Below, in pieces: positions 1 to 4,985 of a stretch of 22,901 nt of DNA; position 1 is the stretch's first letter; every line of letters starts with the position of its first letter. The notes under the pieces were generated by a model that saw nothing but the letters and a program-made list of their open reading frames with translations, ran no database searches and was not told the DNA's origin. Source of the DNA: an uncultured Ruminococcus sp. (GTDB lineage: Bacteria; Bacillota; Clostridia; Oscillospirales; Ruminococcaceae); assembly GCA_900539095.1 (NCBI GenBank), contig UQAR01000032.1, positions 1 through 22,901 of the forward strand, read 5' to 3'. The position numbers and the translations under genes were made by a program.

Positions 1-25
1 AGCGTCAGATGTGTATAAGAGACAG
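1..25. other. Nextera sequencing adapter remnant
   Basis: The first 25 bases match the 3' end of the Illumina Nextera read-1 adapter: six bases AGCGTC, then the 19-base Tn5 mosaic end AGATGTGTATAAGAGACAG (positions 7-25). This is library-preparation sequence left untrimmed at a contig end, not genomic DNA. Real sequence starts at about position 26, so the left edge of the neighbouring insertion sequence is not certain. Confidence 0.96.
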
Positions 26-48
26 GTGCAACGTTACATAAAATAAAA

Positions 49-65
49 AATAGGCTTCGCCTATT
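49..65. repeat. Perfect 7-bp hairpin near left end of the IS
   Basis: AATAGGC and GCCTATT flank a three-base TTC loop. It lies about 90 bases before the transposase. It may be part of the left (terminus-like) end of the element or a remnant terminator. Its role is inferred from position only. Confidence 0.5.
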
Positions 66-70
66 CAGCT

Positions 71-115
71 CCCCTTCCCCTCAATCTTGAGGGGTTAGGG
101 GGTTTCTTTTTCTTC
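71..115 (+). terminator. GC-rich hairpin plus T-rich tract upstream of the transposase
   Basis: CCCCTCAA (77-84) pairs with TTGAGGGG (87-94). An outer CCCC (71-74) can pair with the G run at 98-102, and a T-rich tract follows (103-115). It has the form of an intrinsic terminator pointing into the element. Such structures commonly shield insertion sequences from outside transcription. It could equally be a structural end signal for the transposase. Confidence 0.55.
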
Positions 116-137
116 CTTTTTCCTGCATAATAGACTT

Positions 138-1289
138 ATGAATATCTTACAAAGAATCTTTACCGACTATTATGAAGAAATTAAATATACTCTTCATCCC
201 AGAAAGACTGAGATGGAAAATATCGATAAGATGTTGGGCTGTGGCGATCCTTCCTTCGGCGGAGCTATGTATGTCTGCACCCATTGTGGCAATTTTAAAT
301 TTGTCCCTTTCCGTTGTCACAGCCGCTTTTGTCCCACTTGTGGTAACAAATATGCCATGGAACGCACTACCAATATGTCTTTTAAACTGGTCAATGTTGC
401 TCATCGCCACTGTGTTTTTACCATTGATGAAAATCTCCGTGATTTTTTCCTCTATGACCGCTCCCTTCTTAACTGTCTTTTTCATGCAGTTAACAGCGTC
501 ATTTCCCGTATGTTTTTCAAACTTAATAAATCCAAAAACTTCACTCCCGGCTTTATCATGGTTTTACATACCTTTGGCAGAGACCTCAAATGGAATCCTC
601 ATATCCATTGCCTTCTTTCAGAAGGTGGGTTTAGTGATGATGGCTTCTGGCGTCATGTCAGTCATTTTAATTATTCTTACCTTCGCAATGCGTTCCGCAC
701 TGCACTCCTGAATGAAATGCATTCTAAAATTGGACCTTCTTTTAAAAAAATCAAGTCCAAATGTTACAACGACCATAAGCAGGGCTTCTATGTCTATGCC
801 AAACCGAATCTTTCTGATTCCAAAACAGTCATCAAATACATTGGACGTTATCTTGGTCGGCCTGTAATTGCTACATCCAGAATAGACAACTATGATGGTG
901 ATACTGTTACCTTCCATTACAATCGGCATGAAGATAATAAATATATTGTAGAAACTCTCCCGGCAATTGATTTTATCAAACGATTAATTCGTCATATCCC
1001 TGAGAAGCACTTCAAAATGATTCGATATGGTGGCTTATATGCCAGACATCGAAAAACAGACGAAAAACTTTATCGTGCGATCTCGAAAAGCAAACATCGT
1101 ATTTACCGGAGTTTCAACCAATGGCGCACTGCCATTCTTTCTTCTTTTGGTTATGATCCTTTAGAGTGTCCGAATTGCAAACAGAAAATGGAGCTTTTGG
1201 AACTCTATTATAATCATAAGCGCGTATCCCTCGAAGAACTCTATGAGAGAGCAATGTCCAAATCTTTCGGAAAGCGTTCTTCTGCATGA
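138..1289 (+). CDS. IS91-family HUH transposase
   Basis: A 383-residue single-strand transposase that nicks and joins DNA through a covalent tyrosine link. An N-terminal zinc-binding region has C47, C50, C60, C65 and C68 (CxxC...CxxC). The HUH metal-binding motif is H155-I-H157 within NPHIHCLLSEGG. The nucleophile motif follows in KYIGRYLGR, with Y234 and Y238 four residues apart as in Y2 enzymes. A second knuckle, C344-PN-C347, lies near the C-terminus. The length and all key residues suggest an intact, possibly active protein. The start ATG has no Shine-Dalgarno; a CATAAT hexamer at 126-131 would place transcription initiation at or beside the ATG, so leaderless translation is possible. An internal Met26 start is the alternative. 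The family call is secure; the subgroup is not. Confidence 0.9.
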   Translation: MNILQRIFTDYYEEIKYTLHPRKTEMENIDKMLGCGDPSFGGAMYVCTHCGNFKFVPFRCHSRFCPTCGNKYAMERTTNMSFKLVNVAHRHCVFTIDENLRDFFLYDRSLLNCLFHAVNSVISRMFFKLNKSKNFTPGFIMVLHTFGRDLKWNPHIHCLLSEGGFSDDGFWRHVSHFNYSYLRNAFRTALLNEMHSKIGPSFKKIKSKCYNDHKQGFYVYAKPNLSDSKTVIKYIGRYLGRPVIATSRIDNYDGDTVTFHYNRHEDNKYIVETLPAIDFIKRLIRHIPEKHFKMIRYGGLYARHRKTDEKLYRAISKSKHRIYRSFNQWRTAILSSFGYDPLECPNCKQKMELLELYYNHKRVSLEELYERAMSKSFGKRSSA

Positions 1290-1308
1290 TTTCTTTTTTC
1301 ACGTTCTA

Positions 1309-1317
1309 TGATATAAT
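1309..1317 (+). promoter_or_regulatory. Extended -10 promoter for the small IS ORF
   Basis: TG-A-TATAAT at 1309-1317 is a perfect extended -10 element; no good -35 is seen. Transcription would begin near 1324, right at the AAAGGAGG ribosome binding site (1324-1331) of the downstream small ORF. This suggests the small gene can be expressed separately from the transposase. Confidence 0.6.
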
Positions 1318-1340
1318 CCTCTCAAAGGAGGAATACTACC

Positions 1341-1517
1341 ATGAAATCTAATATCGAGGAATTACGCAAAAAATACATGGACAATCCACCAGAAGGAATG
1401 ACATCTAAGGACATTCGCAATATGAGCGAGGATGAACTTCTGGATATGGATTTCTTTTTAAACGAAGATGATTTATTTGCCGATGAGGCTGGTATAGAAG
1501 GTTTTTATATCTTCTAA
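1341..1517 (+). CDS. Small acidic hypothetical protein carried by the IS
   Basis: A 58-residue ORF, ATG to TAA, starting 52 bases after the transposase stop. It has one of the best ribosome binding sites in the window (AAAGGAGG at 1324-1331, spacing 9) and a separate extended -10 promoter. The protein begins MKSNIEELRKKYMDNPPEG, has no cysteine and no membrane segment, and is strongly acidic in its second half (SEDELLDMDFFLNEDDLF). I do not recognise the family. Position, orientation and the terminator hairpin after it tie it to the element. It may be a transposition regulator, a DNA-mimic-like partner or passenger cargo; nothing in the sequence decides between these. That it is a real gene is well supported by the translation signals. 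Confidence 0.7.
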   Translation: MKSNIEELRKKYMDNPPEGMTSKDIRNMSEDELLDMDFFLNEDDLFADEAGIEGFYIF

Positions 1518-1538
1518 CGAGCGTCATCTTGTTCTCAT

Positions 1539-1562
1539 GCCCGACTTTGTGCGGGCTATTTT
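1539..1562 (+). terminator. Hairpin at the right end of the IS
   Basis: GCCCG (1539-1543) pairs with CGGGC (1552-1556) around an eight-base loop, followed by TATTTTC. It may terminate the small ORF transcript. IS91-type elements also carry a hairpin at a functional end, so it could be the origin or terminus structure. Confidence 0.5.
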
Positions 1563-1602
1563 CATTCATTGTTCCAACAAAAATCGGAATTTCCTATTAT
1601 AC

Positions 1603-1634
1603 AAAAAATATCGAAAGCTTTAAACTTTCGATAT
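1603..1634 (-). terminator. Intrinsic terminator of the tRNA operon
   Basis: A perfect 10-bp inverted repeat, ATATCGAAAG (1608-1617) and CTTTCGATAT (1625-1634), with a 7-base loop. Read on the minus strand it is followed by a run of six T (complement of 1603-1608). It lies just downstream of the tRNA-Cys gene. Confidence 0.85.
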
Positions 1635-1641
1635 ACTTTAA

Positions 1642-1712
1642 AGGCGCCAACCAGATTTGAACTGGTGATAGAGGTGTTGCAGACCTTTGCCTTACCACTT
1701 GGCTATGGCACC
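1642..1712 (-). tRNA. tRNA-Cys (GCA)
   Basis: A 71-nt cloverleaf on the minus strand. The acceptor 5' strand GGTGCCA pairs with TGGCGCC (one G-U), the T loop is TTCAAAT, and the anticodon loop CTGCAAC reads GCA. The discriminator is U, as is usual for Cys. CCA is not encoded. It is the last gene of the tRNA operon. Confidence 0.95.
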
Positions 1713-1723
1713 ATAATAAGAAA

Positions 1724-1799
1724 TGGAGCGGTAGACGGGGCTCGGACCCGCGACCTCCACCTTGGCAAGGTGGCGCTCTACCAACTGAGCTACTACCGC
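1724..1799 (-). tRNA. tRNA-Gly (GCC)
   Basis: A 76-nt gene including an encoded CCA (1724-1726). The acceptor GCGGTAG pairs with CTACCGC, the anticodon stem-loop is CCACC-TTGCCAA-GGTGG with anticodon GCC, and the discriminator is U. Confidence 0.96.
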
Positions 1800-1809
1800 A
1801 TAATATGTG

Positions 1810-1882
1810 TGCCTTGGGGCGGAATCGAACCACCGACACGCAGATTTTCAGTCTGCTGCTCTACCGACTGAGCTACCAAGGC
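1810..1882 (-). tRNA. tRNA-Phe (GAA)
   Basis: A 73-nt gene without encoded CCA. The acceptor GCCTTGG pairs with CCAAGGC, the anticodon stem-loop is GCAGA-CTGAAAA-TCTGC with anticodon GAA, and the discriminator is A. Confidence 0.96.
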
Positions 1883-1891
1883 GAAAGATAG

Positions 1892-1965
1892 CGACCCGGA
1901 AGGGGCTCGAACCCTCGACCTCCAACGTGACAGGCTGGCGCTCTAACCAACTGAGCTACCGGGCC
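1892..1965 (-). tRNA. tRNA-Asp (GTC)
   Basis: A 74-nt gene without encoded CCA. The acceptor GGCCCGG pairs with CCGGGTC (one G-U). The anticodon loop CTGTCAC reads GUC, and the discriminator is G, as expected for Asp. Confidence 0.96.
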
Positions 1966-1975
1966 ACTTGAATGA

Positions 1976-2051
1976 TGGTGGGAACAACAGGGCTCGAACC
2001 TGTGACCCTCTGCTTGTAAGGCAGATGCTCTCCCAGCTGAGCTATGCTCCC
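1976..2051 (-). tRNA. tRNA-Val (TAC)
   Basis: A 76-nt gene with encoded CCA (1976-1978). The acceptor GGGAGCA pairs with TGTTCCC (one G-U), the anticodon stem-loop is TCTGC-CTTACAA-GCAGA with anticodon UAC, and the discriminator is A. It is the first gene of the five-tRNA operon; gaps between its members are 9-11 bases. Confidence 0.96.
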
Positions 2052-2094
2052 AAGTAGCTGTCGTTTCGAGTTGTATCTCTCAGCGACGATATTT

Positions 2095-2123
2095 ATTATA
2101 CACTATTCAAAGCCATTTGTCAA
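2095..2123 (-). promoter_or_regulatory. Perfect consensus sigma-A promoter of the tRNA operon
   Basis: On the minus strand, TTGACA (2118-2123) and TATAAT (2095-2100) are separated by exactly 17 bases. Both hexamers match the consensus at all positions, as expected for a stable-RNA operon. The first tRNA starts about 40 bases downstream. Confidence 0.92.
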
Positions 2124-2214
2124 GAGTTTTTTTGAATTTTCTCAAAAAAGTTTGAGACTGTAAACCCTTTATTATTGGGCATTTGAACAGTGTACATAAA
2201 ATATTCATTGAATG

Positions 2215-3084
2215 TTATTCTTTTATTAACCCTAAAATTTCTTCAGGAGTGAAATGATATTTCTTGTCGCAGAAATGACATTCCACATCTGTTCCGCCGT
2301 CCTTAGAAAGGTCTTCAAGCTCTGCCCTGCCCAAAGAAATAAGAGCGTTCTCTACTCTTTCTCTTGAACAATCGCAGCGATAATTCACCTCAAAATCATC
2401 AAGAACGTTCGGCTCAAGTCCCTCCAAAGCTTTCATAGCAATATCCTCTGTTGTCATGCCGCTGCTTATAAGCTTTGTAACAGACTCCATACCATTTATA
2501 TTCTTCTCTATCTGATCTATCGCTGACTCAGGAGCAAAAGGCAGCAGCTGAATAAGAAATCCACCTGCACAATTCACAGTCAGATCAGGATTTACAAGTA
2601 CGCCAAGAGCACAAACACTTGGTACCTGCTCGCTCACAGCAAGATAGTTAGTTATATCCTCAGCAATTTCTCCTGAAACTATCGGCACTTGTCCGCAATA
2701 AGGCTCTTTAAGTCCCATATCCTTTACCACGCTGAGTGTACCGTTTGAGCCTACAGCTCCCCTGACATCAAGCTTGCCCTTGTCATTCAGCGGCAGCTCT
2801 ACCACTGGATTTTGTACATACGCCTTAACGTTACCCATGCTGTCTGAAACGCATATAAGTGCACCAGTAGGACCGTCACCGTCCATTTTCACAGTTATGG
2901 AATCATCCTTACCTTTCAGACCAAATCCCATAAGCGAAGTGCCCATAGCAAGTCTGCCCAAAGCAGCCGTAACAACTGCCGAAGTCTTGTGTATCTCCTC
3001 AATACGAGAAACTATGTCTTTACCGTCTATAGCACTGCATACTACCGATGCGTCTTTACTTATTACTCTTACTATTCTTCCCAT
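2215..3084 (-). CDS. hslO: Hsp33 redox-regulated chaperone
   Basis: A 289-residue cytoplasmic holdase, switched on by oxidation through release of a zinc ion held by four cysteines. The C-terminal redox switch is visible as C237-D-C239 and C269-HF-C272, matching the family CxC...CxxC pattern. The N-terminal region aligns with the Hsp33 fold (for example TSLMGFGLKGKDDSITVK and VRGAVGSNGTLSVVKDMGLK). It is the last gene of the yerC-methyltransferase-hslO operon, starting only 4 bases after the methyltransferase stop. The stop is followed by about 90 bases holding no convincing terminator before the tRNA promoter, so readthrough into the tRNA operon is possible. Confidence 0.96.
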   Translation of the reverse strand: MGRIVRVISKDASVVCSAIDGKDIVSRIEEIHKTSAVVTAALGRLAMGTSLMGFGLKGKDDSITVKMDGDGPTGALICVSDSMGNVKAYVQNPVVELPLNDKGKLDVRGAVGSNGTLSVVKDMGLKEPYCGQVPIVSGEIAEDITNYLAVSEQVPSVCALGVLVNPDLTVNCAGGFLIQLLPFAPESAIDQIEKNINGMESVTKLISSGMTTEDIAMKALEGLEPNVLDDFEVNYRCDCSRERVENALISLGRAELEDLSKDGGTDVECHFCDKKYHFTPEEILGLIKE

Positions 3085-3088
3085 TAGA

Positions 3089-3841
3089 TCACCCTCTGTT
3101 CAATCTCCTGCACACATACAACACTCTCTGAGTATCATCACCCACAGGCTTATCTTCAAAGCCGTCGAACTTACCAATGAGTTCAAAGCCGTTATCAGCT
3201 ATAAGCTTAGTCAAAAATTCATCTGAATATATACGTTCAGTAAAATCCTCACTGAAACGGCAATACGAACCGTCCTCCTGCTCTTCAAAGAAGTCAAGGT
3301 ATATGCTCACGCTGTCATCATCGCCAAGTTCATTCTGCCATGCACAGAAAAGCCCGTCAAGATCATAGCAAAAAGCATTGTCTGCAAGTATCTTTCGATG
3401 CTTGTATACTGTGTTTACATCAAATATAAAAAGTCCGCCGTCACAGGTATACTTTGAAACGCTCTCAAAAGCTTTTCTTACAGCCTCCTCATTTTCCAAA
3501 TGATTTATGCTGTCAAGTACACAAACAACAGCGTCCACCGCACCATACAGATCAAGTTCAGTCATATCCTGCATAAGATACTGTATGTTCAGACCGCTGT
3601 CATAACGCTTGTCCATAGCCTCTTCAAGCATTTGCTCAGACAGATCAACGCCTACTACATCATAGTTTAGCCGTGCCAACGCCTCGCTGAGCGAACCTGT
3701 ACCGCAGGCAAGGTCAAGCACCACCTCATGTTCAGAACTATATTTTTCAATAAGCTCATGACACCGTGACGCTATTTTTCCGTAATCGACATTTTCGGTA
3801 AGCCTATCATAATAATAAGCAAATCTACCGTAACCGCTCAT
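3089..3841 (-). CDS. Class I SAM-dependent methyltransferase
   Basis: A 250-residue Rossmann-fold methyltransferase; the substrate cannot be told from the sequence. SAM-binding motif I is VLDLACGTGS (41-50), the acidic residue after strand 2 is D66 in DVVGVDLSEQ, motif II-like QDMTELDL follows at 91-98, and AVVCVLDSINHL (104-115) is the motif IV region. It resembles the small YqeM/YxjB-like methyltransferases of Firmicutes. Its ATG overlaps the yerC stop by one base (TAATG arrangement), which implies translational coupling, and hslO follows 4 bases after its stop. Coupling with a TrpR-like regulator and Hsp33 gives no clear pathway. Confidence 0.88.
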   Translation of the reverse strand: MSGYGRFAYYYDRLTENVDYGKIASRCHELIEKYSSEHEVVLDLACGTGSLSEALARLNYDVVGVDLSEQMLEEAMDKRYDSGLNIQYLMQDMTELDLYGAVDAVVCVLDSINHLENEEAVRKAFESVSKYTCDGGLFIFDVNTVYKHRKILADNAFCYDLDGLFCAWQNELGDDDSVSIYLDFFEEQEDGSYCRFSEDFTERIYSDEFLTKLIADNGFELIGKFDGFEDKPVGDDTQRVLYVCRRLNRG

Positions 3842-4143
3842 TATTTATCTTCCTTTTTATCCAGTCTGTCAAAAACGATATTATATCCACCGCTGCCGTC
3901 ATATGAAAGTGAGCGGTTTACACGGCTTATGGTAGCAGTTGACGCACCGGTTTCGTTTACGATATCGCTGTAAACATGATCCTTAGTGAGCATTTTTGCG
4001 ACCTGAAAACGTTGTGACAATGCTTTCAACTCAGGTATAGTGCAAAGATCCTTAAAAAACAGTCTGCATTCCTCAACAGTTTCAAGGCACAGAACTGCCT
4101 CATAAAGATCGTCTAAATTTTTGATCTCAAGTTTTTCTTTCAT
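3841..4143 (-). CDS. yerC: YerC/YecD-family TrpR-like DNA-binding protein
   Basis: A 100-residue protein with a TrpR-type helix-turn-helix. The region ELKALSQRFQVAKML is the typical first helix pair, and ASTATISRVNRSLSYDGSG is the recognition helix and following turn typical of YerC. The start chosen is the ATG at 4143 (MKEKLEIKN), because AAAGGAG lies 8 bases before it. A longer frame reaching 4203 would use an ATG without an RBS and start inside the promoter. It is the first gene of a three-gene operon. A long inverted repeat covers its promoter, leader and RBS (4140-4234), which would suit autoregulation, as known for TrpR itself. The ligand and targets of this family member are not evident. 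Confidence 0.9.
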   Translation of the reverse strand: MKEKLEIKNLDDLYEAVLCLETVEECRLFFKDLCTIPELKALSQRFQVAKMLTKDHVYSDIVNETGASTATISRVNRSLSYDGSGGYNIVFDRLDKKEDK

Positions 4144-4234
4144 GTGAAAATCTCCTTTACGTTTCATGGTGTAAAGTGTTAAACCATAAATATATTTTAA
4201 CACAAGCCATGAAAAATGTAAAGGAGATTTATGA
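4140..4234. repeat. Long imperfect inverted repeat over the yerC promoter and RBS
   Basis: The left arm (4140-4183) and right arm (4195-4234) are near-complementary. Shared blocks in order are TCAT, AAATCTCCTTTAC, TTTCATGG and the inner GTGTTAAA/TTTAACAC pair (4176-4183 with 4196-4203), with an 11-12 base centre. As a result the right arm carries a second ribosome-binding-site copy on the plus strand (AAAGGAGATTTATG), followed only by an 8-codon ORF. It is a candidate operator or an inverted duplication of the leader. Confidence 0.8.
4194..4222 (-). promoter_or_regulatory. Promoter of the yerC operon
   Basis: On the minus strand, TTTACA (4217-4222, 5 of 6 consensus) and TAAAAT (4194-4199, 5 of 6) are spaced by 17 bases. 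The -35 lies in the right arm of the inverted repeat and the -10 at the inner edge of the same arm. Confidence 0.65.
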
Positions 4235-4253
4235 ATTTTTTATTTATTTACTC

Positions 4254-4973
4254 TTAATTTTTTCTTCTGTTAGGTGTAAGAAAGCCACCAAAAGCTTTTG
4301 GCTCATCAGGAATGTCCTCGTCCACATCATCATCAAAGTATTCCGCCTCAATATCCCCCTCAAGCTCCTCAGGAGGCGTTATTTCAGCACCCTCAGATAT
4401 GTCATCGATTATCTCTCTCAGCTCTTCTACGCCCTCGCCAGTGACCGCAGAGAATTCCACACAAGTGATGTCCTCAAAGCATGGTATCTCCGTCTTGAAA
4501 GCCTCCATGCGGGCTTTTCTTGCGTTAGGCTTGAGCTTATCCGCCTTTGTGAACACTATTATAAACGGTATCTCAGCGTCTATGAGATAATTTATCATCA
4601 TAAGATCGTCTTTGCTCGGTGGGTGACGCATATCTATAAGCTGAAAAACAAGAGCAAGCTGTCTGCTGCCGTCATCAAGATAACCGCCTATAAGGCTGCC
4701 CCACTGTCTTTTCTCAGACTTTGACACGCTGGCATAGCCGTATCCAGGCAGGTCAACGATATAAATATTTTCCACAGAGAAAAAGTTTATAGTCACAGTC
4801 TTTCCCGGCATGGAGCTGACTCTAGCCAGATTCTTTCGATTGAGCAGCTTATTTATCAGCGAAGATTTTCCCACGTTAGACCTGCCTGAAAAAGCAAATT
4901 CAAGCCTGTCAGACCGAGGTATCTGCGAAAATTTACCAAACGAGGTATAAAATTCAGCTTTGTTATAATTCAT
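4254..4973 (-). CDS. engB: Ribosome biogenesis GTPase EngB (YsxC/YihA)
   Basis: A 239-residue essential GTPase that acts in assembly of the large ribosomal subunit. G1 is GRSNVGKS (30-37), the G2 Thr region is PGKTVTINF (56-64), G3 is DLPGYGYA (74-81), G4 is TKAD (142-145) and G5 is SAVTGEG (175-181). The core ends near residue 195, the usual family length. About 44 further residues are strongly acidic (196-223) and end in a basic tail, NRRKN. The gene starts 12 bases after lon stops, giving the conserved Firmicutes lon-engB pair, and is probably cotranscribed with it. No intrinsic terminator is seen between its stop and the yerC region. Confidence 0.96.
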   Translation of the reverse strand: MNYNKAEFYTSFGKFSQIPRSDRLEFAFSGRSNVGKSSLINKLLNRKNLARVSSMPGKTVTINFFSVENIYIVDLPGYGYASVSKSEKRQWGSLIGGYLDDGSRQLALVFQLIDMRHPPSKDDLMMINYLIDAEIPFIIVFTKADKLKPNARKARMEAFKTEIPCFEDITCVEFSAVTGEGVEELREIIDDISEGAEITPPEELEGDIEAEYFDDDVDEDIPDEPKAFGGFLTPNRRKN

Positions 4974-4985
4974 ATGCTGCCCTTT

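Larger units (their letters stand above)
26..1574 (+). mobile_element. IS91-type (HUH) insertion sequence, boundaries approximate
   Basis: This block holds a complete HUH transposase, a small downstream ORF and hairpins at both sides (49-65, 71-102, 1539-1556), and is the only run of plus-strand genes at this end of the window. IS91-family elements move by a rolling-circle-like route, have no terminal inverted repeats and make no target duplication, so the ends cannot be read from repeats. The left limit is set only by the adapter. The right limit is a guess, placed after the hairpin at a GTTC tetranucleotide (1571-1574), a sequence type known at IS91 target sites. The element sits just past the terminator of the tRNA operon. 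A multicopy element at a contig end would also explain the assembly break. Confidence 0.65.

Noticed and set aside
172..711. 179-codon plus-strand ORF inside the transposase
   Set aside because: It is a shifted frame of the IS91 transposase, whose own frame has all family motifs. No RBS or domain supports the overlap.
1569..1871. Plus-strand ORF of 100 codons and a matching minus-strand ORF over the same bases
   Set aside because: Both lie over the tRNA-Cys, Gly and Phe genes and the terminator; translation of tRNA sequence, not proteins.
2140..2155. CTCAAA/TTTGAG hairpin downstream of hslO
   Set aside because: The stem is weak, and on the minus strand it is not followed by a proper T run after the arm, so I do not call it a terminator for hslO.
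4231..4257. 8-codon plus-strand ORF with a good RBS (AAAGGAGATTTATG)
   Set aside because: The RBS is the mirror copy created by the inverted repeat, and the peptide is too short and featureless to call. It is mentioned under the repeat.
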